From Mycolicibacterium phocaicum (GTDB taxonomy: Bacteria > Actinomycetota > Actinomycetes > Mycobacteriales > Mycobacteriaceae), in the NCBI RefSeq assembly GCF_010731115.1, contig NZ_AP022616.1, positions 5,332,001 through 5,396,000 on the forward strand: a stretch of 64,000 nt of DNA. Reading direction: 5' to 3'. How positions within the stretch are numbered: position 1 is the stretch's first letter; the number at the start of each line of letters is the position of its first letter. Below are positions 25,629 through 35,147 of this stretch, in pieces. The notes beneath the pieces were generated by a model. The model was not told where the DNA came from and did no database searches. It was given only the letters and a program-made list of their open reading frames with translations. A program made the translations under genes and the position numbers.

Positions 25629-28003
25629 CTGGATTGCCCCTGGGATGCTGTGCCGAACGTTGGCAACAGATTTTCGATCGTGATCGGCAGGTCGCGTACC
25701 CGGCGACCGGTGGCATGGAAGACGGCGTTGGCGATCGCCGCGGACACGCCGCAGACACCGATTTCGCCGATGCCGCGGGCACCGAACGCGTTCAGGTGGG
25801 GGTCGGCGCTGTCGATGAAGGCGATGTCGAACCTCGGGATGTCGGCGTGAGTCGGCACGTAATACTCGCCGAGGGCATGACCGGTACCCGGGTCGTAGGG
25901 CACTTGTTCCAGCAGTGCCATGCCGAGCCCGAAGGTGATGCCGCCGATGACCTGGCTGCGCGCCAGCTTCGGGTTGATGACGCGGCCGCAGTCCATGACC
26001 GCGACCCAGCGGGTGACGGTGGCTCGCCCGATGCCCTCATCGACTTCCACCTCGCAGAAGTGGGCACCGAAAGATTGCGAGACCGGCCCGCCTTCCGGCG
26101 CACTGTCGCTGGTGATGGTGAAGGTCAGCCGCTCGTGAAATGGATTGTCGGAAGCCTCAATCAGTTGTGTGACTGCGGCCGCCGGACGTTCTGGATCGGT
26201 GCTGATCACCTTGCCGTCGCGGATATCGAGCGTCTGTGGATCGCATCCGGAGTACGGCGAATGTTGGTCGACCACGAGATGTTCGAGCAGCCGGCGTTTC
26301 CATTCCCGGCCGGCGTCGTACACCGCCGAGCCGACGGCCGCGGTGGTTTGTGAGGCTCCGCTGTACGGGGCGCTCGGGAAGGCGGAATCACCCGAGAAGA
26401 ATGCCACCTGCGGCAGGAGCAATCCCGCGGAGTCTGCGGCGATCTGTGTCATGACGGTCCGTACGCCGGTGCCGACCTCGTGTGTGGCAGAGGAGAATTC
26501 GACAACGCCGTCGCGCGTGGTCCGGACGCGACAGCCGGCGGGCATCCGGCGTCCCGGATAAGTCGCGGTCGCCATACCCCAGCCGACGAGCACGTCGTCG
26601 CGGCGCTGCGACCGGGGTTCGGGTGGTCGATGCGCCCAACCGAAGCGATCCGCCCCCTCCCGGTAACAGCGGAGCAGATTCTCGTCGGACCACGGGCGTC
26701 CGCTGGCTTGATCGTTCGCGGCATAGTTGGTGATACGTAGCTGTAGCGGGTCGACATTCAGCTCGTGGGCCAGCTCGTCCATGGCGACCTCCAGAGCGAA
26801 CAGCCCGGGCGCTTCGCCGGGCCCGCGCATGAAACACGGCGTCGGGGCATGTACCCGGGCGACCGTGTGCGAGACGACCATTCGTGGTGATCGGTAGAGG
26901 AACCGCGTACTGAGGCCGGCCGGTTCGCAGAAATGCGCGACCGTCGATGTCTCGGTGAGGGTGTGGTGTTCGATGCTGGCCAGCCGGGCGTGCGGATCGG
27001 CGACCAGGCGCAGATGCTGTTCAGTTGGCGGACGGTGTCCGGTCGAGGTGAACATCTGAGCACGACTGAGGACCATCTTGACCGGCTGGCCGGTAGTTCG
27101 CGCAGCCACGGCGCACAGGACGACGTGCATCCACATGAAGCTCTTGGAACCGAACGCTCCGCCGACCAGCGGGGCGATGACCCGCACATTGTCGACCGAG
27201 ATGCCCAAATAGGCTGCCAGAGCCAGCCGTTCGCCGGCGATCCACCGCGTCGTGTCGTGCACCGTCAGCAGATCACCGTCCCAGCTCGCGATCGTGGCTG
27301 CCAGCTCGATGGGATAATGGGCATTCTCTGGCGTGGTGTAGCGCAACGCCATCTTGATGCCCTCGGCCGGTTCATCGGCAGGGCCACGGTGATCTTGGAG
27401 CTTTTCGTCTTCGAGTTTGACGAAATGATCGGGTCGGTAGGTGCCGCTGCGTACGACCCCGTCGTCGCTGGTCGGCAGGTCTGGTGCATCCAGCACATCG
27501 CGAGCCGTCAGGAGCGCGGGTAGCTCCTCGTATCTCACGTCCATCGACGATGCCGCGAACTGTGCGTTCTCCAGCGTGTCGGCGACCACCAGGGCCACGT
27601 GCTGGCCACGGTGTTGAACGGTCAGATCCGACAGCGGTGGACGGCGCTCCAGTGGCAGATCCCACGTCAGATCGACTGGAAGCTTATGCAGAGCAGGACA
27701 ATTCAACGGCGTCAGCACGCAGTTCACCCCGGGCGCGGACTGGGCGCGGGCGGCGGCGGCCGCCAGCGAGTCCGCGGTGATGCGGCCATGCGCCACGGTG
27801 GACTGCACCAGCACCGCGTACTGCACACCGCGCACCGCGGTATCGGCTGTGTAGCGCGCGCCGCCGGTCACCTTGTCGCGTCCCTCGACCCGGCTCACCG
27901 GCCGGCCGATTGCTCCATCGCCTGTCACTCTCACCCTGCCTTTGCGCGCGCTCGCTGTCACTTGAGGCGGTAAGAGCATCGCACTGTCGGCCTCTTGTGT
28001 CAT
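25625..28003 (-). CDS. Molybdenum hydroxylase large (Mo-pterin) subunit, PaoC/CoxL-like
   Basis: The protein has about 792 residues. It contains the xanthine-oxidase family domains Ald_Xan_dh_C (GRPVSRVEGRDKVTGGARYTAD) and MoCoBD, the MoCo loops GGAFGSKSFMWMHVVLCAVAA and FMRGPGEAPGLFALE, and the catalytic Glu in GARGIGEIGVCG near the C-terminus. The FMRGPGE segment is like aldehyde oxidoreductases rather than the CO dehydrogenase loop. Together with the PaoB-type FAD subunit this suggests oxidation of an aromatic aldehyde or N-heterocycle. The start is uncertain: ATG 28003 is used; ATG 27979 is also possible. Confidence 0.9.
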   Translation of the reverse strand: MTQEADSAMLLPPQVTASARKGRVRVTGDGAIGRPVSRVEGRDKVTGGARYTADTAVRGVQYAVLVQSTVAHGRITADSLAAAAARAQSAPGVNCVLTPLNCPALHKLPVDLTWDLPLERRPPLSDLTVQHRGQHVALVVADTLENAQFAASSMDVRYEELPALLTARDVLDAPDLPTSDDGVVRSGTYRPDHFVKLEDEKLQDHRGPADEPAEGIKMALRYTTPENAHYPIELAATIASWDGDLLTVHDTTRWIAGERLALAAYLGISVDNVRVIAPLVGGAFGSKSFMWMHVVLCAVAARTTGQPVKMVLSRAQMFTSTGHRPPTEQHLRLVADPHARLASIEHHTLTETSTVAHFCEPAGLSTRFLYRSPRMVVSHTVARVHAPTPCFMRGPGEAPGLFALEVAMDELAHELNVDPLQLRITNYAANDQASGRPWSDENLLRCYREGADRFGWAHRPPEPRSQRRDDVLVGWGMATATYPGRRMPAGCRVRTTRDGVVEFSSATHEVGTGVRTVMTQIAADSAGLLLPQVAFFSGDSAFPSAPYSGASQTTAAVGSAVYDAGREWKRRLLEHLVVDQHSPYSGCDPQTLDIRDGKVISTDPERPAAAVTQLIEASDNPFHERLTFTITSDSAPEGGPVSQSFGAHFCEVEVDEGIGRATVTRWVAVMDCGRVINPKLARSQVIGGITFGLGMALLEQVPYDPGTGHALGEYYVPTHADIPRFDIAFIDSADPHLNAFGARGIGEIGVCGVSAAIANAVFHATGRRVRDLPITIENLLPTFGTASQGQSR

Positions 28004-28386
28004 CAGATGGCCGGTACGGGTGGCAACTCCTGTGCGTCGACCTGGCGATGAGGCCGGAGGCCGGGCGCGTTGCGAGGTCGTCTGAGTAACATGCCTCAAC
28101 GAGTACCACGATGAGCACCACGACCCTTGGCATAGTGCTGCCGATGGTCATTGGCTCGAATGTGCCGTGAATGCGCTCGCCGGCGGTGGGGTGTCGAAGA
28201 TTCTGGTTGCGTTGGGCGCGGCCGTGGTGTCGGTACCCGCTCCCGCTGCTGCCCTGGTCGTGGCGGACTGGCGACGTGGCCTGTCCGCGACCGTGGCTGC
28301 CGCCGTTTACGCCGCCCGTTCCTGGCGGCACATCCCGATCTGGTCCGGGGTCGAATGCTCCGACCTGGCGTGCGGAGAGGACATCG

Positions 28387-29406
28387 ATGAAGAATAAGCC
28401 TGTGCTGCAATGGATTGCGCGGCGATACGAACTTGGTGAGGCGGTTCTCGCGGTCACGGTCCTCGACACCTACGACCGATCCCCATACCCGCCCGGGTCG
28501 ATGATGGCATTCGACCGGAGTGCGGCGATGGCGGGCAGCGTGTCATCGGGCTGCGTCGAGGCGGACTTGTTCGCGCGGGCCCGGAGGGTGTTCCTGGACT
28601 ATGCCGGCCGGGTGGAGGAGATCGGCTGCCGGACAGTCGAATACGACGCAGACCGGTTGAGCGGCGATCCTTTCGCGCCGCGCGGGCCCTGTGGTGGCAC
28701 GGTGCGGGTGGCCATGCATCCGGTGACACCGCAACACTTTCCGGAACTGCCCGCCCTGCTCTCGGCACTGCATGCCGGTCAGTCGGCAGCCACCTTTCTG
28801 AACCTGCAAACCGGTCACACGTCGTTGGTCCAGGCCGGTGATGCGCCGGTATTCTGCACGCGTTACGAATCAGCGCCCCGCATGGTCATTTTCGGTATCA
28901 GCGACATCGCCGTCGAACTCGCGGCGCTGGCCACCCGTATGGGGTTTGCGGTCGTGGTTTGTGATCCCCGGTCGGCATTCCTGCACCCCGAGCGCTTCTC
29001 GGATCCGGTGGAACTCGTTGCTGATCGGCCCGATCGCTACCTGCGGCATGAGCGGGAAGCGGGGCGCATCGACGCGAAGACGGCAATCGTCGATCTCACC
29101 CACGATGAGCGCTTCGCGGTGCCGCTGCTACTCGAGGCCCTTGACTCGCGGCGATGGAACGGCGATGCGCAGCCGTCGTTCGTCGGCGCTCTCGGCTCGA
29201 GCGCTCGCTCGGCGAACACTCGACGTGAACTGCTGGCGCGGGGGCTTCTCGCCCATGATCTACACCGCCTGCAGGCGCCGATCGGACTGGACCTCGGCGG
29301 GCGTGCGGGACCCCATATCGCGTTGTCGATCCTTGCCCAAGTGGTCGCCAGTGCCGAGGGCGGGAGCGGTCTGCCGAAGTCCGAACGCGCATGCCATTCG
29401 GCGTGA
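28387..29406 (+). CDS. XdhC/CoxI-family molybdenum-cofactor maturation protein
   Basis: The protein has 339 residues. The N-terminal XdhC/CoxI domain has AMAGSVSSGCVEADLF, with the characteristic Cys, and GPCGGTVRV. The C-terminal part is a Rossmann domain (RMVIFGISDIAVELAALATRMGF ... FVGALGSSARSANTRRELLARG). These proteins bind and sulfurate the Mo-cofactor and insert it into xanthine-oxidase family enzymes. It is divergent from, and so probably serves, the PaoABC-like genes. ATG 28387 is chosen for the GGAGAGGA site just before it. The 28004-28386 gap holds the shared promoter region and no further gene I can support. Confidence 0.88.
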   Translation: MKNKPVLQWIARRYELGEAVLAVTVLDTYDRSPYPPGSMMAFDRSAAMAGSVSSGCVEADLFARARRVFLDYAGRVEEIGCRTVEYDADRLSGDPFAPRGPCGGTVRVAMHPVTPQHFPELPALLSALHAGQSAATFLNLQTGHTSLVQAGDAPVFCTRYESAPRMVIFGISDIAVELAALATRMGFAVVVCDPRSAFLHPERFSDPVELVADRPDRYLRHEREAGRIDAKTAIVDLTHDERFAVPLLLEALDSRRWNGDAQPSFVGALGSSARSANTRRELLARGLLAHDLHRLQAPIGLDLGGRAGPHIALSILAQVVASAEGGSGLPKSERACHSA

Positions 29407-29437
29407 TGCCGAGCCGGCATCGAGGTCGGGACAACGC

Positions 29438-29475
29438 GATCGGCCCAGCCGGGATGAACCCCGGCTGGGCCGATC
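29438..29475. terminator. Terminator hairpin between xdhC-like and csbD-like genes
   Basis: A perfect 16-bp inverted repeat (GATCGGCCCAGCCGGG and its complement) closes a 6-nt loop. It lies between convergent genes and can serve both. Confidence 0.85.
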
Positions 29476-29481
29476 TGTTGG

Positions 29482-29727
29482 TCAGCGGCGCTGTTCAGCT
29501 TCCTGTCGCTGCTCCGCGCTCTTGGCGCCCGCCCGTGCGGCGTCCGCCTCGGCTTCCTTCTTCGCGGCGTCGCGCTGCGCATCGGCCTTGTCCTGCTGGG
29601 CCTGGCCCTCGCGCACGATGTCGTCGCGGCCGGTCACGGTGCCGATGACTTCCTTCGCTTTGCCCTTCACACCTTCCACCACGCCACGCACGGCTTCTTC
29701 GGGTCCGGTGTTCTGCTTGTCGGTCAT
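29482..29727 (-). CDS. CsbD-like stress protein, copy 1
   Basis: The protein has 81 residues, is highly charged and wholly helical: TGPEEAVRGVVEGVKGKAKE, then a Ala/Lys/Glu tail with coiled-coil character. KGKAKEVIGTVTG is the CsbD-family signature; in Bacillus CsbD is a SigB-dependent general-stress protein of unknown mechanism. A near-identical copy of equal length lies at 36048-36293. A weak SigF-type promoter (CGTTT, 16 bp, GGAAAT) lies at 29801-29827. ATG 29727 is chosen by alignment with copy 2. Confidence 0.85.
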   Translation of the reverse strand: MTDKQNTGPEEAVRGVVEGVKGKAKEVIGTVTGRDDIVREGQAQQDKADAQRDAAKKEAEADAARAGAKSAEQRQEAEQRR

Positions 29728-29800
29728 GTCTTTCCCTTCCAATACTCATGGATGGATTTGCGTCAGGAGCGGTATCCCTGGTCCGCGCCCTGCTACAGGG

Positions 29801-29827
29801 ATTTCCGATCTGCCCCGACTCGAAACG
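29801..29827 (-). promoter_or_regulatory. Weak SigF-type promoter candidate for csbD-like copy 1
   Basis: On the minus strand CGTTT, 16 bp, GGAAAT. The -35 and spacing fit SigF (GTTT, N15-17, GGGTA), but the -10 has two mismatches. The parallel site of copy 2 has the same -35 and spacing, which is the only support. Confidence 0.3.
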
Positions 29828-29887
29828 CCGCGATGCTGTGACCTGTCGGACATCGGGTGTTCTGTGTGAGCGCCGAGTGCCCGATGC

Positions 29888-31117
29888 TCAGGTGCCATCG
29901 AGCCGCGGGAACAGCACCTCGCGTGCGACCAGCTGTACGCCGGCGGCAACCGGGATGGCCACCAACGCCCCGATGATGCCGAGCAACGCGCCGCCGACGA
30001 GCACCGCCACGACGGTGACCAGCGCGGGCACCTTGACGGCATGCCCGATGATGCGGGGGACCAGTAGATAATCCTCGAGAGCCCTGAAGACGACGAAAAA
30101 CACTGCGGTAGAAAGGCATACCGGCAGTGAAACGGTCAGGGCCACCGCTGCCACCACGACGCCCGCGATGGTCGAGCCCACGACCGGCACCAGATCGAAG
30201 AGTCCGACGAAGATGCCCAGCAGCAGCGGGTACGGCACGTCGAAGGCGGTCAGCCACACCGCGGTGGCCACGGCGGCGATTGCCGATATCGCCACATTGC
30301 CCAGTACATAGGCGCCCACCTTGGCGAAGACGTCGTCGCCGATGAGGATCGCCCGCGGTCGACGGGTCTGGGGGACAAGGCGATACAGGGTCGCGCGGAT
30401 GCGGGGAAAGTCGATCAGGAAGTACACGGTGAGCACGATGACGATGAGCACGTCCGCCAACGCGGCGAACACCGCCGAGCTGGCGGTGACGATCTCGTTG
30501 AGTATCGAGCCGCCTGAACCGTTCATCGTGTCGGTGATCCGCTGTTGAATGTGGAAGCGGTCGTTGAGCTTTCCGATCGTGGACGAGTGGCTCTGGGCCT
30601 GCTGAATGTAGTGCGGCGCCTGATGGATCAGCTGGGTGGCCTGCTGCGACAGCGGCGGAATGGCCGCCGCGACGAACGCCGCCATCAGCGCGAGAAAGAT
30701 GACGAAAACGGTTGTGGTGGCGAGCCAGCGCGGCAGACGGTGGTTGACGAACCACGACACTGCCGGTTCCAGCCCCAACGCCAGGAAGAAGGCGACCCCG
30801 ATCAGCACCAGCACCGACTGCGCGGCGACCAGCATGTGCACTGCGCCGTACGTCACGGCTGCGCCTGCTGCCGCCGTCATGCCGACGAAGAAGGGCGAAT
30901 GCCGGTCGAAACGCCGGCCCAGTTCCCCATGGGGACGGGCGTCGGTTTTCATCTCCGCGGCAACAGCTTCCGCGGCGGCGATCGGTTCGTCGTCCGTACC
31001 GTGCGGCTGCGCCACCATGTCGTGGTGCGCCGGTTGGCCGGCATCATCCACCGTCTCAACGTCTTTCGCGCTGCCGCTCGGTTGGCCCCTGGCGTCGGAG
31101 CCGGCACGCGTCACCAC
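29888..31117 (-). CDS. AI-2E family transporter (TqsA/PerM-like membrane protein)
   Basis: The protein has up to 409 residues and about eight membrane helices. Family marks are VFFLALGLEPAVSWFVNHRLPRW, the long amphipathic region with HQAPHYIQQAQSHSSTIGK, YFLIDFPRIRATLYRLVP, and the closing LVGGALLGIIGALVAIPVAAG. AI-2E transporters are putative exporters or sodium/proton antiporters; the substrate is unknown. The hydrophilic, Asp/Glu-rich N-terminal ~75 residues are variable and the GTG start is uncertain. It lies among SigF-linked genes, but I saw no SigF promoter upstream of it. Confidence 0.88.
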   Translation of the reverse strand: MVTRAGSDARGQPSGSAKDVETVDDAGQPAHHDMVAQPHGTDDEPIAAAEAVAAEMKTDARPHGELGRRFDRHSPFFVGMTAAAGAAVTYGAVHMLVAAQSVLVLIGVAFFLALGLEPAVSWFVNHRLPRWLATTTVFVIFLALMAAFVAAAIPPLSQQATQLIHQAPHYIQQAQSHSSTIGKLNDRFHIQQRITDTMNGSGGSILNEIVTASSAVFAALADVLIVIVLTVYFLIDFPRIRATLYRLVPQTRRPRAILIGDDVFAKVGAYVLGNVAISAIAAVATAVWLTAFDVPYPLLLGIFVGLFDLVPVVGSTIAGVVVAAVALTVSLPVCLSTAVFFVVFRALEDYLLVPRIIGHAVKVPALVTVVAVLVGGALLGIIGALVAIPVAAGVQLVAREVLFPRLDGT

Positions 31118-31152
31118 AGTGCCCGTGGTGTACAGGCCTGATTACGGCCTGG

Positions 31153-31308
31153 CTAGAACCACACCTTGCGTCCTGCGACCGGCCGCCCGACGGCGCCCAG
31201 GATCCACAGGACCGCACCGATCACGACCAGGATCGCACCGATGGTCTCGAGAATCGGCACTGCCAAGGCGTATCCCAGAACAAGCAAGATAATGCCCAAG
31301 ATGATCAT
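31153..31308 (-). CDS. DUF6131-like 51-residue membrane peptide, copy 1
   Basis: A short gene encoding MIILGIILLVLGYALAV, then a second membrane segment and the tail GRPVAGRKVWF. It has two transmembrane helices and resembles small actinobacterial peptides I recall as DUF6131. GAGGAG lies at a good distance before the ATG on the minus strand. A SigF-type promoter lies 57 bp upstream. A second copy of identical length and C-terminal pattern (GRPVGGRRYWY) lies at 36566-36721. Confidence 0.82.
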   Translation of the reverse strand: MIILGIILLVLGYALAVPILETIGAILVVIGAVLWILGAVGRPVAGRKVWF

Positions 31309-31364
31309 GTGTTGCGCTCCTCGCTCAGGGCGTTGACGTGTTCGTCAAGGCCGGCGGGTTACAG

Positions 31365-31391
31365 GTACCCACGTCGCTACGCGGTCAAACC
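31365..31391 (-). promoter_or_regulatory. SigF-type promoter for DUF6131-like copy 1
   Basis: On the minus strand GGTTT (-35, 31391-31387), 16 bp, GGGTAC (-10, 31370-31365). This is the mycobacterial SigF consensus (GGTTT, N15-17, GGGTA[C/T]) with no mismatch. Confidence 0.85.
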
Positions 31392-31478
31392 AACCGTGCA
31401 ATCCAGCCGTCGCGATGATTGGATGGCGCTGATCCGGGCTATCCCTCCCACCCCAACCCTCTCGCTCGAGGAGAGCAC

Positions 31479-33632
31479 ATGACACGGTCCGCCGACTCGG
31501 ACGACAACCGTCGCACCGAGGTATGGCCGGGCAAGGCGTACCCGCTCGGCGCGACGTATGACGGCGTCGGAACTAACTTCGCCCTCTTCAGTGAGGCCGC
31601 AGAGCGCGTGGAGCTCTGCCTGTTCGACGACGACGGCACCGAGACGCGGGTCGTACTGCCTGAAGTCGACGGATTCATCTGGCACGGATTCCTCCCCGAT
31701 GTCGTACCCGGACAGCACTACGGCTACCGGGTCCACGGGCCCTACGATCCGGCGGCGGGGCAGCGCTGTAACCCCAACAAGCTGCTGATCGATCCCTACG
31801 CCAAGGCGATCGATGGCGAGTTCCGTTGGGACCAAAGTCTCTTCGGGTACAACTTCGGCGACGAGGACAGCCGCAACGACGACGACTCCGCCGCCCGCAT
31901 GCCGCAGTCGGTGGTGATCAACCCGTACTTCGACTGGGGGACGGACCGGCCGCCACAGCGCGCGTACGCCGATTCGGTGATCTACGAGACCCACGTGAAG
32001 GGGCTGACGCAGCGTCACCCCGACGTTCCCGAACGTGACCGCGGCACCTACGCGGGCGTCGCGCATCCCGCGATAATCGACCATCTGAAGAGCTTCGGTA
32101 TCACCGCTGTCGAACTGATGCCGGTGCACCACTTCGCCAACGACTCCGTCCTGATCGACAAGGGACTGTCGAATTACTGGGGGTACAACACCATCGGGTT
32201 CTTCGCGCCGGACCCCAAGTACACGTCAGGCGCGACGCCCGGAGGGCAGGTGCAGGAGTTCAAGGCCATGGTGCGCGACCTGCACCAGGCGGATATCGAG
32301 GTGATCCTCGACGTGGTCTACAACCACACCGCGGAAGGCAATCATCTGGGCCCGACGCTGTCTTTCCGCGGGATCGACAACGCCGCGTACTACCAGCTGG
32401 TCGACGGGGAACCGAAGTTCTACATGGACTACACGGGCACGGGCAACAGTCTCAATGCCGGGCACCCGCACGCACTGCAGCTCATCATGGATTCGTTGCG
32501 GTACTGGGTGACCGAGATGCATGTCGACGGTTTCCGTTTTGATCTGGCGTCGACGCTGGCGCGGGAGTTCTACGACGTCGACCGGCTCTCGACATTCTTC
32601 GAGATGGTCCAGCAGGATCCGGTCATCAGCCAGGTCAAGCTGATCGCCGAGCCGTGGGATGTCGGGCCCGGTGGCTATCAGGTCGGGAACTTCCCGCCGC
32701 AGTGGACGGAATGGAACGGTAAGTACCGCGACGCCGTACGCGACTTCTGGCGTGGTGAGGAGTCCACGCTCGGCGAGTTCGCGTCGCGGCTCACGGGGTC
32801 TGCGGACCTTTACGAGCACACCTCGCGCCGGCCGGTCGCCTCGATCAATTTCGTGACGGCCCATGACGGATTCACGCTGCGGGACCTGGTGTCCTACAAC
32901 GAGAAACACAACGAGGCCAACGGTGACGACAACACCGATGGCGAATCGAACAACCGGTCCTGGAACTGCGGTGTGGAAGGCCCGACCGACGACGCCGGCA
33001 TCGATGCGTTACGTCGGCGCCAGCAGCGCAATTTTCTGGCCACGACGCTGCTGAGCCAGGGCGTGCCCATGATCTCCCACGGCGACGAACTGGGCCGCAC
33101 GCAAGGCGGAAACAACAACGGCTACTGCCAGGACAACGAAATCACCTGGATCGATTGGGAATCCGCGGATACCGAGTTGACCGCGTTCATCGGTGGCGTC
33201 GCCGCGATCCGCACCGCGCACCCGGTTTTCCGGCGCCGGCGCTTCTTCACCGGTCGGCCGGTGCGCGCCCGGGGCTCGCAGGACGTCCCGGACGTCGCCT
33301 TCTTCACCCCGAGCGGCTCGGAGATGACCGACGACGACTGGAACGCCGCCTTCGGCAAGTCCGTCGCGGTGTACCTCAACGGGCAGGGCATACCGGACCT
33401 GGATGAGCGTGGGCAGCGGGTGGTCGACGACTCGTTTGTGCTGTGTTTCAACGCGCACCACGACGGCATCGAATTCACGCTGCCGCCAGAGCAATTCGGT
33501 GCGGGATGGCAACTGGTTCTCGACACCGCCAGCGGTCTGGCCACCGTGGAGGCCGAGACCACACCGCTGCAGGCGGGGGCCACGGTGACGGTGGAAGGCC
33601 GTGCCCTGACGGTGTTCCGTACCGTTTCCTGA
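31479..33632 (+). CDS. glgX: Glycogen debranching enzyme GlgX
   Basis: The protein has 717 residues. An N-terminal CBM48 domain ([35 protein letters not shown]) is followed by the GH13_11 TIM barrel with [13 protein letters not shown], the nucleophile Asp in GFRFDLAS, the acid Glu in LIAEPWDVG and the third Asp in FVTAHDGFT, then a C-terminal beta domain. It cleaves alpha-1,6 branches of phosphorylase-limit glycogen. ATG 31479 is chosen for the GAGGAGAG site at 31468-31475. It is divergent from the DUF6131-like gene; no treY/treZ partners lie next to it here. Confidence 0.95.
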   Translation: MTRSADSDDNRRTEVWPGKAYPLGATYDGVGTNFALFSEAAERVELCLFDDDGTETRVVLPEVDGFIWHGFLPDVVPGQHYGYRVHGPYDPAAGQRCNPNKLLIDPYAKAIDGEFRWDQSLFGYNFGDEDSRNDDDSAARMPQSVVINPYFDWGTDRPPQRAYADSVIYETHVKGLTQRHPDVPERDRGTYAGVAHPAIIDHLKSFGITAVELMPVHHFANDSVLIDKGLSNYWGYNTIGFFAPDPKYTSGATPGGQVQEFKAMVRDLHQADIEVILDVVYNHTAEGNHLGPTLSFRGIDNAAYYQLVDGEPKFYMDYTGTGNSLNAGHPHALQLIMDSLRYWVTEMHVDGFRFDLASTLAREFYDVDRLSTFFEMVQQDPVISQVKLIAEPWDVGPGGYQVGNFPPQWTEWNGKYRDAVRDFWRGEESTLGEFASRLTGSADLYEHTSRRPVASINFVTAHDGFTLRDLVSYNEKHNEANGDDNTDGESNNRSWNCGVEGPTDDAGIDALRRRQQRNFLATTLLSQGVPMISHGDELGRTQGGNNNGYCQDNEITWIDWESADTELTAFIGGVAAIRTAHPVFRRRRFFTGRPVRARGSQDVPDVAFFTPSGSEMTDDDWNAAFGKSVAVYLNGQGIPDLDERGQRVVDDSFVLCFNAHHDGIEFTLPPEQFGAGWQLVLDTASGLATVEAETTPLQAGATVTVEGRALTVFRTVS

Positions 33633-33724
33633 AGCAAAGCACGCTGCCCGCGGTGACGTTCCACCATTTCGTTGCCTGCAGCGGCTAGCGTTGGGCCCGG
33701 AATCGTCCAGTACTGGGAGGCACG

Positions 33725-34477
33725 TTGTCGGGAGCCAAGGACTCTGGAGTCTCCCCAGCAGCGGGCGATTCTGATGCCGTGCCCGCCGCTGGCACGCACG
33801 ATGGCCACGCGGCGTCGTTGTCCCGCGAGCTCATCTTGGACACCGCGATCGAGTTCATCGACCAGCACGGGCTGGACAAGCTCACCATGCGCCGGTTGGG
33901 CGCGGCGTGCGGTGTGGAGGCGATGGCCCTGTACCGATATGTCCACGGCAGGGGAGATCTGCTGACCGGTGTGGTCGACCACGTCGTCGACCGCTTGTAC
34001 GCCGAGCAGTTGGCCGCCCGCCGGCAGGAAGACGGCTGGCAGGATTATCTGATCCGGCTGGCGCACGGGGTGCGCCAGATCGCGCTGCAGCACCCTGAGC
34101 TCTTCCCGCTGGTGGCCACGCAGGCGCCAGAGGCGCCGTGGGTGCGACCGCCGCTACGCAGCATGCGCTGGATGGAGAGCTTCCTCGATACCCTGCTTTC
34201 GTACGGGTTCGACGATGCCGCCGCAGTGGCGGCATATCGGGCGTACACCACATTCCTGGTCGGGCAGCTCCTGCTGGAGGTGTCGGCACGCGGCGCCCAG
34301 CTGAGTCCCGCCGAGGCGATCCTCGAAGAAGCCGACCGCCCGCGAGCCAAGCTTTCGGACTATCCGCAGCTGCAGCGACTGCAACCCTTGTTGTCGGAAG
34401 ACTATGGCGACGCCGAGTTCGAAGAAGCGCTCGAAGCGCTGTTGGATCGGCTCGAATCGAATTTGCCGCGGTCCTGA
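33725..34477 (+). CDS. TetR-family regulator with TetR_C-type ligand domain
   Basis: The protein has 250 residues. A helix-turn-helix lies at about residues 33-80 (LILDTAIEFIDQHGLDKLTMRRLGAACGVEAMALYRYVHGRGDLL), the form of TetR/ActII relatives that bind drugs or lipids. The C-terminal domain has HPELFPLVATQAPEAPWVRPP. TTG 33725 follows GGGAGG at 33716-33721, so this start is supported. A palindrome lies 38 bp after the stop (34515-34529). The target genes are not obvious. Confidence 0.87.
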   Translation: MSGAKDSGVSPAAGDSDAVPAAGTHDGHAASLSRELILDTAIEFIDQHGLDKLTMRRLGAACGVEAMALYRYVHGRGDLLTGVVDHVVDRLYAEQLAARRQEDGWQDYLIRLAHGVRQIALQHPELFPLVATQAPEAPWVRPPLRSMRWMESFLDTLLSYGFDDAAAVAAYRAYTTFLVGQLLLEVSARGAQLSPAEAILEEADRPRAKLSDYPQLQRLQPLLSEDYGDAEFEEALEALLDRLESNLPRS

Positions 34478-34514
34478 GCGGGCGGCTGACTGAGGCCCCG
34501 CGGGCAGCACCCCT

Positions 34515-34529
34515 GTTTACAATGTAAAC
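34515..34529. promoter_or_regulatory. 15-bp palindrome GTTTAC-AAT-GTAAAC
   Basis: A perfect 6+3+6 inverted repeat in the 192-bp gap between the TetR gene and the response-regulator gene. It has the form of a TetR-type half-operator. Nothing else is seen in the gap. Confidence 0.5.
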
Positions 34530-34669
34530 TGATCGTGGTTGGGGATGTGTGCCATGGCAGGTGACTGTCGGCCGGCGCCGCAGATGGAAGGCCGAACCCG
34601 CCGTGTACTCACATTCCCGGCGCGGCCGGACGATGGATCGAACGTCATCTACGTATAGGTGGGGAAGGT

Positions 34670-35122
34670 GTGCACGTGACCGTGCCGCGCGACAGCAGGC
34701 CGATCGACATTCTGTTGATCGAGGACGACCCGGGCGACCAGTTGATCACCCGGGAAGCCTTTGCGGACAACAAGATCAAGAATGTTCTGCATGTCGCCCA
34801 CGATGGTGAGGAAGGCCTGGACTTCCTCTATCGACGCGGTGCCCACGTGGGTGCGCCCCGGCCGGACCTGATCCTGCTCGACTTGAATCTGCCCAAGTAT
34901 GACGGGCGGCAGTTGCTCGAGAAGGTCAAGTCGGACATCGAACTGTGCGACATCCCCATCGTCGTGCTCACCACATCGTCGGCGCAGGAGGACATCCTGC
35001 GCAGCTACAAGCTGCACGCGAACGCCTACGTGACCAAGCCGGTCGATCTCGAGCAGTTCTTGAGCGCGGTACGCCAGATCGACGACTTCTTTGTTCAGGT
35101 GGTCCGGCTACCGCGGGGCTGA
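34670..35122 (+). CDS. Single-domain response regulator, Rcp1-like (copy 1)
   Basis: The protein has about 150 residues and is a receiver domain only: DILLIEDDPGDQLITREAF, phospho-acceptor Asp in LILLDLNLPKYDG, Thr in VVLTTSSAQEDI and Lys in AYVTKPVDLEQF. This is the Rcp1 type, which serves phytochrome-like histidine kinases in phosphorelays. It is nearly identical to the protein at 41092-41535 (shared REAFADNKIKN and LHANAYVTKPVDL). It lies apart from a kinase, whereas copy 2 is fused in operon with one. The GTG start is likely; a GTG six bases on is also possible. Confidence 0.9.
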   Translation: MHVTVPRDSRPIDILLIEDDPGDQLITREAFADNKIKNVLHVAHDGEEGLDFLYRRGAHVGAPRPDLILLDLNLPKYDGRQLLEKVKSDIELCDIPIVVLTTSSAQEDILRSYKLHANAYVTKPVDLEQFLSAVRQIDDFFVQVVRLPRG

Positions 35123-35147
35123 CAGCGACCGGCCGGCGGGTCGAACG

